Shown here in pieces: positions 46,101 to 54,518 of a stretch of 64,000 nt of DNA; positions within the stretch are counted from its first letter, which is position 1, and each line of letters begins with the position of its first letter. Both the position numbers and the translations under genes were made by a program. The stretch covers positions 1-64,000 of the forward strand of contig CAMNXF010000015.1 of NCBI GenBank assembly GCA_946567425.1, read 5' to 3'. Source of the DNA: an uncultured Clostridia bacterium (lineage in GTDB: Bacteria > Bacillota > Clostridia > Oscillospirales > Ruminococcaceae). The notes beneath the pieces are model-generated. The model saw only the letters and a list, made by a program, of their open reading frames with translations, was not told the origin of the DNA and ran no database searches.

Positions 46101-47425
46101 GAGCACGCCTCGTTAAGCAGAATGCTCTCGATCTCGCCGTCCTTGACGCGCATACACTTCATATCCTGCCCGCCGATGTCAAGAATAAACTCCGCGCCGG
46201 GGAGGAATTTATCGGCAGCCTTGTAGTGCGCCATGGTCTCGATCTCGCCGAAATCAGCGCCGAGCGCCGCTTTTATCAGATGCTCGCCGTAGCCCGTCGC
46301 GCAGGTTTTCGCTATGTACGCACTTTCTGGCAGCTGAGCGTAAATTTCCTTGAGAATGCCGATGACCGATTTCAGCGGATCGCCCTGATTGCCCGCGTAA
46401 TGAGAGTAGAGTATCTCCGCGTTTTTATTCAGCAGCACTGCCTTTGTGGTCGTCGAGCCCGCGTCTATACCGAGATAGCACGCGCCCGAATGGAAATTTA
46501 TGTCGGCGGTGGGAATTATTGACTTTGCGTGACGGGCATGGAAGTCCGCAAGCTCGTCCTCGTTTTTGAAAAGCGGTGCTAATCGCTCGACCTCGCGGAG
46601 CTGATTGTCGCCAAGTACGGAAACGCTCTGCACAAGCTTGTCGATGTCAAGCTCGCAAGTCTCCTCGGACAGTGCGCATCCGATCGCGACAAACAGGTTC
46701 GCGTTTTCGGGAAAGATGATATTTTCGGGCTGCAAATTCAGCGTTTCGATGAAGCGCTGACGCAGCTCCGACAGGTGGTGGAGCGGTCCGCCGAGGAATG
46801 CGACATTCCCGCGGATAGGCTTGCCGCACGCAAGTCCGCTTATCGTCTGATTTACTACCGACTGGAAAACCGACGCGGCTACGTCGCTCTTTTTAGCACC
46901 CTCGTTGATGAGCGGCTGAATGTCGCTCTTGGCGAAAACGCCGCAGCGCGAGGCTATCGGGTAGATCGTGGTGTGCTTTTTGGCGAGCTCGTTCAAGCCC
47001 GAAGCGTCGGTGTTCAGCAGCGCCGCCATCTGATCGATGAACGCGCCCGTGCCGCCCGCGCAGCTGCCGTTCATACGCTGCTCAAGACCGCCCGTGAGGT
47101 ATGTAATTTTCGCGTCCTCGCCGCCGAGCTCGATAGCTACGTCGGTTTGAGGTGCGAAAGCCTTTATCGCGTCCGTACCCGCGGCGACCTCCTGAACGAA
47201 CGGTATTCCCAGCCATTTGGAAACGGAAATTCCGCCCGAACCGGTGACCGCGATCATTACGCGTTCGCCCTTTATCTCGTTCCCGACCTCGGCAATGATA
47301 TCCGCGACCGTTTTGCGGATATCGGAGTAATGCCGCTGATACCGCCCGAAGAGCAGCTCGTTGTTCTCCCCGACTATCGCCGCCTTGACGGTCGTTGAAC
47401 CTATGTCCAGTCCTACACGTTTCAT
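43121..47425 (-). CDS. Acyl-CoA dehydratase activase fusion (BadF/HgdC family plus HgdB-like part)
   Basis: A 1434-residue protein. Two ASKHA ATPase domains lie in tandem: the first at ~1-270 ([15 protein letters not shown]; Fe-S ligand region [16 protein letters not shown]) and the second at ~320-580 ([33 protein letters not shown]). A Cys cluster ([10 protein letters not shown], ~640) follows, then DUF2229- and 2-hydroxyacyl-CoA-dehydratase-like domains to the end. Activases of this family pump one electron with ATP into radical dehydratases; these long fusions are widespread in Clostridia but their substrate is unknown. ATG 47425 (AAAGGGG) is preferred to a start 34 codons upstream. Confidence 0.9.
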   Translation of the reverse strand: MKRVGLDIGSTTVKAAIVGENNELLFGRYQRHYSDIRKTVADIIAEVGNEIKGERVMIAVTGSGGISVSKWLGIPFVQEVAAGTDAIKAFAPQTDVAIELGGEDAKITYLTGGLEQRMNGSCAGGTGAFIDQMAALLNTDASGLNELAKKHTTIYPIASRCGVFAKSDIQPLINEGAKKSDVAASVFQSVVNQTISGLACGKPIRGNVAFLGGPLHHLSELRQRFIETLNLQPENIIFPENANLFVAIGCALSEETCELDIDKLVQSVSVLGDNQLREVERLAPLFKNEDELADFHARHAKSIIPTADINFHSGACYLGIDAGSTTTKAVLLNKNAEILYSHYAGNQGDPLKSVIGILKEIYAQLPESAYIAKTCATGYGEHLIKAALGADFGEIETMAHYKAADKFLPGAEFILDIGGQDMKCMRVKDGEIESILLNEACSSGCGSFIENFANALGMTSAEFAALGLSAENPVDLGSRCTVFMNSRVKQAQKEGATVADISAGLSYSVVKNALFKVIKLRDTASVGEKIIVQGGTFMNDSVLRAFELIVGKNVIRPDKAGLMGAYGSALIAIERDDGKPSTIAEPDKLDGFKVEKTTARCGKCSNNCLLTISKFPDARSPGGSKRYISNNRCERGAGNVSAGEKLPNLYDYKYHLLFDRESLNEDTATRGIIGLPRVLGMYENFPFWHKLFTELGFSVKLSPKSSRDIYDMGIETMPSESVCYPAKLAHGHIQALIDDGVKLIFYPSMPYEMADNNGGDNHYNCPVVATYSEVIKNSVPELRETVKFMNPFLPIFNEKRMAERLYEEFTAALPEMNITKREIETALEKAYAEDAAFKEDMRKKGEETLNFLKENGKRGIVLAGRPYHVDPEINHGLPEMISGYGFAVLTEDSVAHLGEVVRPIRVVDQWTYHTRLYAAAHVVGANECLELVQLNSFGCGLDAITTDEVQEILRSFGKLYTCLKIDEVNNLGAARIRLRSLISVVDERARHKYKPVRGHVGYIRQPEFTKEMRKNHTILCPQMAPIHFDMLEAAFMHSGYNVIILKDCSKDVVDTGLKYVNNDACYPSILIVGQLIHALQSGKYDLENTSVMITQTGGACRATNYVGMLKKALKDAGFEKIPLISLNVVGLEKQSGFKLSAGMAVRAFMGIVYGDVLQRCLYKVRPYEKVKGSADALYEKWRLFLRDELKSLSLPRFNNNVRNIVKEFLEFPVNDIAKPKVGLVGEILVKFHPVANNDIIGLLENEGCEVVVPDLMGFFYYICSHGKTKSELLYCSRLKKFAENSAIKAFKFMEHSYRKAVTGTKFGCPGDIFEMRESVRPIVSPGNIAGEGWFLSAEMLELIHEGVPNIVCMQPFACLPNHVTGKGVIGELRRQHPESNIVAVDFDPGASEVNQVNRIKLMLTQAFARAGISRRSAVPQLGATDKYSELVNMQ

Positions 47426-47710
47426 TCTATTAATCCCCTTTCGGATTTGGCGTTTTTTACATTGTCTCTCTATAAAAATATGTCTCATAATATTAAAAAT
47501 TATAGCACATTTTGAGTTAAAAGTCAACCGTTAAATTATACTAAAGCTGTATAAAAAACAGCAAGCCGGAAGTTTTTGATAATAAATATCATGTTTGAAA
47601 CGCATTTGTGTTGGTAATGCCATAGCATATTTATTAAGATATGTTTTATTATTAAAATGTTGTTTCACTATTGCGAGAGGGTACTCGTGCTCTGCTTATT
47701 GTTTTTTGTC
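47426..47710. other. AT-rich gap upstream of the activase
   Basis: 285 bases without a gene. It should hold the promoter of the minus-strand activase unit; no strong -35/-10 pair stood out. It ends at the first miniature element. Confidence 0.35.
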
Positions 47711-47898
47711 TTAAGGCAACACCGCACAATTACCGCGCTTCACGCCAAACGCTATTTTCGTCATAGGGTTGACCTTTGGTCAATTCGTGCACAATTCGTC
47801 CCGGCAAGGCATACAGCCTTGTGTCGTCCTCATTGTACAATCTGACGAAAAATCTCTCTGCGCAACCGCTCGACAATAATTATGCGGTGTTGCCTTAA
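47711..47898. mobile_element. Miniature inverted-repeat element, copy A (188 bp)
   Basis: Ends are TTAAGGCAACACCGCA and TGCGGTGTTGCCTTAA, a perfect 16-bp terminal inverted repeat that extends imperfectly inwards. The interior has no reading frame. A longer relative (copy B) lies at 52766-53058 and shares most of the right interior, including CAATTCGTCCCGGCAAGGC and CGCAACCGCTCGACAATAAT. It has no transposase and must be moved in trans. Confidence 0.85.
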
Positions 47899-47918
47899 AT
47901 AAGTCACAAATTACCGTA

Positions 47919-47979
47919 TTGACAAACTTATCCGGATATGATATAATTAAGCGAGTGATATCAAAATGATATCACTCGC
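47919..47979 (+). promoter_or_regulatory. Distal promoter and palindrome before the ABC exporter
   Basis: TTGACA (47919-47924), 17-base spacer, TATAAT (47942-47947): exact consensus. It is followed at the start-site region by a perfect palindrome GCGAGTGATATCA-AAA-TGATATCACTCGC (47951-47979). There is no U-run, so an operator is likelier than a terminator. Confidence 0.8.
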
Positions 47980-48002
47980 CTGAAAAAATTTTCAAATTCC
48001 CC

Positions 48003-48055
48003 TTGACAAAGTCGGGAAAATAATGTATACTGTTTATGTGATATATAAACAGTAT
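48003..48055 (+). promoter_or_regulatory. Proximal promoter and palindrome before the ABC exporter
   Basis: TTGACA (48003-48008), 17-base spacer, TATACT (48026-48031). A perfect palindrome ATACTGTTTAT-N7-ATAAACAGTAT (48027-48055) overlaps the -10 and start region, the usual place for a repressor of the GntR or similar type. No regulator gene is adjacent. Confidence 0.8.
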
Positions 48056-48089
48056 CGACAGATAATGTTGAAAAGGAGCGTTGGTAAAA

Positions 48090-48992
48090 ATGGGATTATC
48101 AGTCAGCAATATCGTTAAGAAATACGGTAATTACACCGCTGTTGACGACCTTACGTTCGAGATAACCTCCCCGGGAGTGTTCGCGCTGCTTGGCACGAAC
48201 GGCGCGGGGAAAACCACTTCGATACGTATTATACTCGGAATGCTCGCTGCCGAGAGCGGCGAAGTAAAGTGGGACGGCAAGCCGTTTCTCGCTTCCGAAA
48301 AGCCGATCGGCTACCTCGCCGAGGAGCGCGGGTTGTACCCGAAAATTAAGATAATGGATCAGCTTGTATATTTCTGCACGCTGAAAGGGATGCGCCGTCA
48401 GGACGCTTTGAAAGCGCTTGAATATTGGTTTGAGCGCCTGTCTGTTACCGAGCACAAAAACAAGCGCGCGGAGCAGCTCTCTAAGGGAAATCAGCAGAAA
48501 ATACAGCTTATCGCGGCACTTGCGCCGAACCCCGAGCTTATTATTCTCGATGAGCCGCTGTCGGGTCTCGATCCCGTAAACGCGGAGCTTTTCAAAAGTG
48601 TTATCCGCGAGGAAATGAAGAAGAACAAGTACATCATAATGTCCTCACATCAGATGACGACGATCGAGGAATTCTGCCGCGATATCGTCATAATGAACAA
48701 GGGCAGAACCGTATTGCAGGGTAATCTCAACGAGATAAAAAAGGGTTACGGGCGCGTAAAGCTCACCGTCAAGGCGGAGGGGAACATCTCGCCGCTCGCT
48801 GCCGAGTGCGGACTTGCCGCGACCGAGGAAACGCCGAACGGCTCAAGCTACAACGTTCAGAGCGAGGAGCAGGCACACAGGCTTCTCAATATGATAATCG
48901 AGCGGAAAATTCCGCTTATACGCTACGAGCTTCGCGAGCCTACGCTCAACGAATTATTCATAGAAAAGGTTGGTGAGTCAAGTGAGAACTAA
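48090..48992 (+). CDS. ABC transporter ATP-binding protein (NatA-like)
   Basis: A 300-residue ABC ATPase with Walker A GTNGAGKTT (~36-44), signature LSKGNQQK (~131), Walker B LIILDEPLSGLDP (~151) and an H-loop SSHQ. The C-terminal ~80 residues form the extra domain of NatA-type exporters. ATG 48090 has AAAGGAG upstream; a TTG at 48081 lies too near that site. Overlaps the permease gene by 11 bases. NatAB-type pumps expel Na+ or act in antibiotic/cell-envelope stress; the substrate here is unknown. Confidence 0.92.
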   Translation: MGLSVSNIVKKYGNYTAVDDLTFEITSPGVFALLGTNGAGKTTSIRIILGMLAAESGEVKWDGKPFLASEKPIGYLAEERGLYPKIKIMDQLVYFCTLKGMRRQDALKALEYWFERLSVTEHKNKRAEQLSKGNQQKIQLIAALAPNPELIILDEPLSGLDPVNAELFKSVIREEMKKNKYIIMSSHQMTTIEEFCRDIVIMNKGRTVLQGNLNEIKKGYGRVKLTVKAEGNISPLAAECGLAATEETPNGSSYNVQSEEQAHRLLNMIIERKIPLIRYELREPTLNELFIEKVGESSEN

Positions 48993-50418
48993 CGGCTGGC
49001 AGAAAGTATTCAAATTTACGCTTATTCAGCATATCAAAACGAAATCATTCATCGTAGGCAACATAATCACTTGCCTTATCGTCGCGTTGATCTGCGTGCT
49101 GACGAACGTTCTTCCTGCAGTGCTCGGCGGCGACAGCGGCATCGACAGCATTATCGGCGATAACACCGAAAATCCGCTTGCCGAATTTGACTCGGTTTAT
49201 GTTTATGACGACTCCGAGATATTAGCGGCGGAGGATATTGCGCAGCTTGAAACGCTTATGCCTGTCAGCGTTCCGGAAAAAAGCGTTGACGAGCTTGTAA
49301 AGGAACTTGAGACCTCTGAGGAAACAAGCGCGGCGGTACAGATAACTGCAGCGCTCGGCGAAGACGACGCGGTCATCGGCTACGACATTAAGACCTACTA
49401 TACTTCAGCGGCGGACGGCGGCGAGATTGATACGCTCAACGGGTTGTTAAGCGAGCTCATCAACCGCAGAGTGTTGCTGAACGCCGGCGTTTCCCCCGAG
49501 AAATACGAGTCCACACAAATTTCAATAACCACCTCGCGCGTTGAGGCGGGCGCTAAGGAGTGGAATTTCATTCAGAGCGCTATGAACTATTTTGTTCCCA
49601 TCGTAGTATCGTTGGTGCTGTTTTTACTGATATTCAGCTACGGAAACGCGGTCGCGCAGTCGATCGCGACTGAAAAAACAAGCCGTGTTATGGAGCTGCT
49701 GCTCACATCGGTGAGACCGCTTGCCGTGGTTATCGGCAAGGTTATGGCAATGTGTATCGTGAGCTTCGGGCAGTTTATCCTTATAGGAGTGGTGGGTTTC
49801 GCGAGTTTCCTGATCTCCGCGCCGTTCGGCTGGATGGGCGAGGCTATGAAGATCGCGAACGATCCTGAAATTCAGCAGGCACTGCAAAACGCCGCTCAGG
49901 GGCTCGGCGGAGTTCAGACCTCCGAAATGCAGATCGCCGAGGCAATGAACGACCTCGCGGCAGGCTTCAGCCCGCTGAACATTATACTGATAATCATTAT
50001 CTTTCTTCTCGGTTTTATGTTCTTCTCGCTGGTCGCGGCGCTTGTTGGCGCTTCCGTTTCGCGAATGGAGGACTTACAGCAGGCCATGGGTCCGTACTCG
50101 ATACTCGGCGTTCTGGGAATGTACCTCGCTTATTTCCCCGTTATCTTCAACGTTGACTCGCTCGATACGGGCGCGGCGACCACGAACCCCGTGCAGATAT
50201 TCTCGTATTATTTTCCGGTAAGCTCGCCGTTTGCGCTGCCGAGCGCGATAATGCTCGGCACTCTCGACACGGTGCAGTCGATAATTGCGGTCGCGGTACT
50301 CGCGGCGGCAGTGGTGCTCGTTGCGGTGATCGTCAGCAAGGTTTATGAGGCGATCATTCTCCACAACGGAAACCGAATTAAATTCGGGGACATTCTTAAA
50401 ATGGCAGCGAGAAAGTGA
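48982..50418 (+). CDS. ABC-2 type exporter permease (NatB-like)
   Basis: A 478-residue permease: one N-terminal membrane helix (~22-45), a ~160-residue extracellular domain rich in Asp/Glu, then five or six membrane helices (from ~185; YFVPIVVSLVLFLLIFSYG, ATEKTSRVMELLLTSVRP, the usual ABC-2 conserved block). The start is GTG 48982; GTG 48973 or TTG 48970 are alternatives. It overlaps the ATPase gene, so both are translated together. Confidence 0.9.
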   Translation: MRTNGWQKVFKFTLIQHIKTKSFIVGNIITCLIVALICVLTNVLPAVLGGDSGIDSIIGDNTENPLAEFDSVYVYDDSEILAAEDIAQLETLMPVSVPEKSVDELVKELETSEETSAAVQITAALGEDDAVIGYDIKTYYTSAADGGEIDTLNGLLSELINRRVLLNAGVSPEKYESTQISITTSRVEAGAKEWNFIQSAMNYFVPIVVSLVLFLLIFSYGNAVAQSIATEKTSRVMELLLTSVRPLAVVIGKVMAMCIVSFGQFILIGVVGFASFLISAPFGWMGEAMKIANDPEIQQALQNAAQGLGGVQTSEMQIAEAMNDLAAGFSPLNIILIIIIFLLGFMFFSLVAALVGASVSRMEDLQQAMGPYSILGVLGMYLAYFPVIFNVDSLDTGAATTNPVQIFSYYFPVSSPFALPSAIMLGTLDTVQSIIAVAVLAAAVVLVAVIVSKVYEAIILHNGNRIKFGDILKMAARK

Positions 50419-50424
50419 TGGTTT

Positions 50425-50452
50425 AACGGCAGGCGTTTTTGCGTCTGCCGTT
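50425..50452 (+). terminator. Terminator after the ABC exporter
   Basis: AACGGCAG(G)CG and CG(T)CTGCCGTT pair around TTTTTG, followed by AATTTTGT. It lies six bases after the stop codon. Confidence 0.78.
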
Positions 50453-50568
50453 AATTTTGTGTTGACGCACGGTTGCGAGAGGGCACTTGCGTTCTCTGGG
50501 TCTGATGCTTGCGTCAATTGTTGTCTGACATGCAATATACAAAAAATTGACAAGCAAAATACCAAAAG

Positions 50569-50597
50569 AGCCGCCGAAAAGAAGAAAATCGGCGGCT
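50569..50597. terminator. Second hairpin before the phage remnants
   Basis: AGCCGCCGA (50569-50577) and TCGGCGGCT (50589-50597) form a perfect stem with an A-rich 11-base loop. Only a short T run follows on either strand. Confidence 0.5.
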
Positions 50598-50620
50598 GTT
50601 CTATGCTTAAAACGCCTTTG

Positions 50621-51160
50621 TTAAACCAAATGCAGAAAGCAAAAGCAAAAATGTTGAGATTTTTTATCTTTGTGAATATTGCACAATTTTAACCGTTTTT
50701 CAGAAAATAAAATATGTACAATGACATCAACCGTCCAACCGTTCCCGAGGCACTTGTAACGCTGAATGTTTAAACCGCAGTCGGTGTATCCGTCGGGCAG
50801 CATCTGAAGATGTTCGCACTCCACGGGAGACAGCTTGCGGATAATATAATCGCTATCCAAGAGATCGATCTTGTATAATCCCGTTCCGGAGTTTTGTTTG
50901 CCTTGCTCGGTCAACAGCTCTATGGACTTCCCATGAACCGAATAAACGCGGCGAACTTGCCCTGTGCTTCCGATATTGCTTGATACGCATGGCGTCGCTC
51001 AAGCGTGTTCTTCAGCGCTGCGACCGCGTAATTCGCGGTCAGACAGTACGATTTTCCCGTTCAAGCGACGACGTAATCAATTATATCCGCGAGCATAATG
51101 CCCTTATCCGCAGGTTGTGTGACGTTCGGGATATTCGTCCGACTTACTTGACAATACAGT
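50621..51160 (-). pseudogene. DNA (cytosine-5) methyltransferase, C-terminal remnant
   Basis: The minus-strand frame 50914-50621 contains the conserved C-terminal block of phage-type C5 methyltransferases: IRKLSPVECEHLQMLPDGYT, then QRYKCLGNGWTVDVIVHIL. Further upstream, in other frames with stops, are more family pieces: ADKGIMLADIIDYV and GKSYCLTANYAVAALKN (51140-51000). The catalytic PCQ motif is gone. Several frameshifts and stops show that it is long dead; it marks an old prophage. Confidence 0.75.
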
Positions 51161-51253
51161 TGAGGCGGCTCCAAAACTACTAACGGTTATGTTGAATTGG
51201 AAATATTCAAATACAAGGCATATTACCGTTTTTGCCTTAAGAACAGCTTTTTA

Positions 51254-52030
51254 GGTTGTTACAGAGGGAACAAGTCCGGCACGAACAATTCTGCGTGCAA
51301 ATATTCTTCCTGCTTCGGACAGACAAAGCAAAAAGTATATGACTGTATCCGAAATTGCAAAGACGTATCACACCTCGCACACAACCGTGCAAACAGTAAG
51401 AGCTTCGTATTGTGAAAAAGGGGTTGAAACTACACTCAACAGAAAGAAGCGCGAAACATCACCGATTCCGGCGAAAGTGATTAAAGGTGTTGAAGCACAT
51501 ATCATTGCGCTTGCCTGCGGAGAACCTCCAAAGGGATATTCTAAGTGGACGCTTAGACTGCTTGCGGAAAAGACTGTTGACTCTGTATAACACACTACCG
51601 TCTCAAGCGTACTTAAAAAAATGAATGTATGCCTAATTTAAAGAAGTGTTGATGCATTCCTCCGGAGCAAAATGCCGCATTTGCGGCTGCAATGGAAGAT
51701 GTTCTTGCCGTGTACAGCCGTTTATACGATGAGGAGTATTTGTTTGTCTGCATGGAAGAAAAACCAATACAGTTTTTTGCTGACTTCCGAAAGGGCTTCC
51801 GTTCAAAAAAACGCGTTTCAATATGAGGACAAAGAATACATCTGCAAAGGCACTGCGAGTATTTTCCTGTTCACTGAACCTTTAGCAGGTTGGAGATACG
51901 CTGACGCTCAAGAACGGAGAAACCGACATGGGCAAGACAAATTGATTGGCTATTGACCAAGCAATATCCCAAATCTAAAAATGTCGTTCTTGTAATGGAT
52001 AATCTCAACACCCACAATATTGCATCTCCC
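51254..52030 (+). pseudogene. IS630-family transposase, degenerate
   Basis: The frame around 51339-51590 (open back to 51254) shows the N-terminal HTH of IS630 transposases: MTVSEIAKTYHTSHTTVQTV, then LACGEPPKGYSKWTLRLLAE. After a stop, later frames show AAFAAAMEDVLAVYSRLYDE and [15 protein letters not shown] near 51980, which carries a catalytic Asp of the DDE domain. At least three frameshifts or stops lie between. Terminal repeats were not found. Confidence 0.75.
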
Positions 52031-52085
52031 CAATTCCACATTATATCACAAGGGACAGTAAAACACAATAGTCAGAAGGTCTTTT

Positions 52086-52220
52086 ATGAACGAAATAAAG
52101 GTATTCGGCAGCACCGAGTTCGGCGGGCATGGGGTTATGTTAATTGACGGGAAAGAGTACTTCCCTGCTACACAATGTGCTGCTATCCTTTGTTATACTA
52201 TTCCAAAGGGCGTAATATAA
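52086..52220 (+). pseudogene. Phage antirepressor (BRO-N) N-terminal fragment
   Basis: A 44-codon frame starting [20 protein letters not shown] and continuing DGKEYFPATQCAAIL. This is the start of BRO/Ant-type antirepressors (normally over 200 residues), ending soon after where the domain should read 'LGY.NP'. It follows the IS630 remnant directly. Confidence 0.6.
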
Positions 52221-52223
52221 CAG

Positions 52224-52313
52224 AATTGCAAGGATTTTGAAGATCTGATCAAAGTTTACGACCGTCCAAGGGTGCTGTTTTACTGCGATCCGCCTTCGAA
52301 AAGCTATGAATGA
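52224..52313 (+). pseudogene. D12-class DNA adenine methylase fragment
   Basis: A 29-residue in-frame piece, CKDFEDLIKVYDRPRVLFYC followed by DPPSKSYE, matching the region around the catalytic DPPY motif of Dam/D12 methylases. Here DPPY has become DPPS. Everything on both sides is lost. With the antirepressor and C5 enzyme pieces it points to a decayed prophage. Confidence 0.6.
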
Positions 52314-52413
52314 ATGTTCTGTAACCGCAACGCTCGTTATGCATAGCTAATGCGGCTTACAATACGTTTCCGCAGCATATTTCGGGACAGCCGCGGGCTT
52401 AACGCCTTGCTAT

Positions 52414-52461
52414 TTGAAAAAGGTATCCGTATATGACAATGCGTGTATCGAAGCGTTTTTA
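52414..52461 (+). pseudogene. IS3-family transposase scrap
   Basis: The codons VYDNACIEAF match the strongly conserved 'YDNACIESF' block near the end of IS3-family OrfB transposases. Only about 15 codons are recognisable. Confidence 0.45.
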
Positions 52462-52680
52462 TTCGCCTTTTCGGTTTGCGTCGTTTTTCTTTTCTTTGCG
52501 TTCACGTTCGAGACCTTCCTCGATAATTCCCCGTGCAAGGTCAAGTATTCGGCGCTCTTGCTCACTGCGCCCCGCAATCACAAACTCCTCAGGCAAGAAC
52601 TCCGTGCCGTCGGGGTGGACATTCGTGATTTTTCGTCTGCATACCGTCCCATCGTCCAGTGTTATTTCTCTTATCGGCAT
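52459..52680 (-). CDS. Small hypothetical protein next to the serine recombinase
   Basis: A 73-residue protein: a beta-rich start (MPIREITLDDGTVCRRKITN) and a charged helical end (RILDLARGIIEEGLERERKE). GAGGTGA stands five bases before ATG 52680. It is divergent from the serine recombinase, with the miniature element copy B lying between them. Probably cargo or a control protein of that element; no family recognised. Confidence 0.55.
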   Translation of the reverse strand: MPIREITLDDGTVCRRKITNVHPDGTEFLPEEFVIAGRSEQERRILDLARGIIEEGLERERKEKKNDANRKGE

Positions 52681-52765
52681 AAAATCACCTCTATGTTATA
52701 TTGTATGTTCGCGGTGGTTGTACAGTTGTCAACCGTTTATCCCGTTTACGGCTATCTTCGGAGAT

Positions 52766-53058
52766 ATAAGGCAGCACCGCACAATTACCGCGCTACGCGC
52801 TTTGTCGCCCAGATTGCTTTGTTGGCGGCGTCCTTGCCGCCTCTTGGCAATCTTGCGACAACGTCATGTTGTCGGCGTTTGCTTGCACGCATTATGTGCT
52901 TTGCGCAAAACGCTATTTTCGTCATAGGGTGGATTTTTGGTCAATTGGTGCGCAATTCGTCCCGGCAAGGCATACAGCCTTGCGTCGTCCTCATTGTACA
53001 ATCTGACGAAAAGTCTTACTGCGCAACCGCTCGACAATAATTGTGCGGTGTTGCCATA
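52766..53058. mobile_element. Miniature inverted-repeat element, copy B (~293 bp)
   Basis: Ends ATAAGGCAGCACCGCACAAT and ATTGTGCGGTGTTGCCATA-type, close to copy A at 47711. Compared with A, it has about 100 extra bases after the left end (~52795-52905), rich in small inverted repeats; the remaining ~165 bases match A at most positions. It lies just upstream of the recombinase gene's RBS and so may supply or separate its promoter. Confidence 0.82.
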
Positions 53059-53100
53059 AAAAGGATAGGCAGATACATATAATTCAGCGAGGTGATACAA

Positions 53101-54495
53101 ATGCCAAAATCCCGTGAACTCCCCACAACGGCAGCCTGCTACTGCCGCGTATCGACAGAGAACCAGATTGAGAACTACTCGATAGACGAGCAGCGCGAGC
53201 GCCTTGAGGCGTTCTGCAAGGCAAAGGGCTGGAGCCACCCCACAATGTTTATCGACCCGGGCTTTTCCGGCGGAACTCTCGAACGCCCCGCGCTACGCAG
53301 TCTTCTTGAGGACGTAAAACGCGGCAAATTCGGCATGGTGGTCGTGTATAAGCTCGACAGACTTTCGCGTTCGCAGAAGGACACACTCTACCTTATCGAG
53401 GACGTGTTCAACAGGTACGGCGTGAGTTTCGTTTCGGTTTGTGAGAACTTCGATACGGGCACGCCGTTCGGCAAGGCAATGATAGGCATACTGTCCGTGT
53501 TCGCGCAGCTTGAAAAGGATCAGATAACCGAACGTTTCACAATGGGCAGAATAGGACGCGCCAAAAGCGGACTGTTCCACGGCGGCGGCAATGCTCCGAC
53601 GGGCTACGACTACGTTGATGGTCATCTTGTCGTCAACGAGTTTCGGGCAATGCAAGTGCGCGAGGTTTTCGAGCGTTTTAAGCGCGGCGAGAGCGTTCAC
53701 TCTATACAAAGAGCAATGCACGAAAAATACGGAGGCTGGACAAATCACACGCTCGTCTACAATGTTTTGCGCAACAGCATATATATTGGTATGGTGAAGT
53801 TCAACGGCGTGGAGTATGAGGGCGAACACACGCCGATAATCGACAGCACACTGTTCTATGAGACGCAGACGCTGCTGGGTTCTCGGAACGTTCCCAATGC
53901 TCAAAAAACGCCGTTCCGTGCGGGCTTTCTGCTGTCTGGGCTGGTGTGCTGCGGCAATTGCGGAGCACGCTATCACGGCAATCATGGGTATTACAAGTGT
54001 TATTCCCGAGCCAAGTCCGACAAGAGATACATAATCGACCCCGACTGCAAAAACCCGAACCTCAAAATATCCGAGCTTGACAAATTCGTTGTCGGGGAAA
54101 TATCAAAGGCGGCGCTCAACCTGTCCGCGATACTCAAGAACGTTCCCGAGACCACGAAGGATAACCGCCGTGCCGTAACGGAAAAAAGGCTCGCTGAGAT
54201 AGCATCGAGCACCGAAAGGCTTATCGACCTGTACCAAGCTGCCGAGATACCGCTTGACGGCGTAACGGGCAGACTGCGCGAACTTGAGACCGAGCGTGCG
54301 TTCCTCGAAAAACAGCTTGGCGGTATGCCGGAGTTCCACGTTGACAGACGCTCGGAGTGGCTCGAAAATATCGCGCGGCACAAGGAATTTCTTGAAGTTT
54401 CCGACGTTGCCTTGGCAAGAATGTATGTATCGTCGGTTATCCGCAGGATAATCGTAAGGATGAGCGGGGAAGTTAAAATAGAGTGGCGTATATAA
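53101..54495 (+). CDS. Serine recombinase (integrase) of an element in feoB
   Basis: A 464-residue large serine recombinase: resolvase domain (~10-150; ACYCRVSTENQ with the catalytic Ser, VVYKLDRLSRSQKD), recombinase domain (~160-260), zinc ribbon (CCGNCGARYHGNHGYYKCYS, ~282-300) and a coiled coil, ending IVRMSGEVKIEWRI. GAGGTGA precedes ATG 53101. It appears intact. It lies at the element end, with only ~40 bases between its stop and the cut feoB gene, which is the usual place for an integrase at its attachment site. Confidence 0.9.
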   Translation: MPKSRELPTTAACYCRVSTENQIENYSIDEQRERLEAFCKAKGWSHPTMFIDPGFSGGTLERPALRSLLEDVKRGKFGMVVVYKLDRLSRSQKDTLYLIEDVFNRYGVSFVSVCENFDTGTPFGKAMIGILSVFAQLEKDQITERFTMGRIGRAKSGLFHGGGNAPTGYDYVDGHLVVNEFRAMQVREVFERFKRGESVHSIQRAMHEKYGGWTNHTLVYNVLRNSIYIGMVKFNGVEYEGEHTPIIDSTLFYETQTLLGSRNVPNAQKTPFRAGFLLSGLVCCGNCGARYHGNHGYYKCYSRAKSDKRYIIDPDCKNPNLKISELDKFVVGEISKAALNLSAILKNVPETTKDNRRAVTEKRLAEIASSTERLIDLYQAAEIPLDGVTGRLRELETERAFLEKQLGGMPEFHVDRRSEWLENIARHKEFLEVSDVALARMYVSSVIRRIIVRMSGEVKIEWRI

Positions 54496-54518
54496 TGCGC
54501 TTTTATTTTATGGGGAAT

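Noticed and set aside
43298-47398. Several plus-strand frames over the activase gene
   Set aside because: They are shadows of the 1434-codon minus-strand gene; none has a plausible RBS and domain.
50980-51183. A plus-strand 67-codon frame
   Set aside because: The minus strand of the same stretch contains recognisable C5-methyltransferase pieces, so the plus frame is taken as chance.
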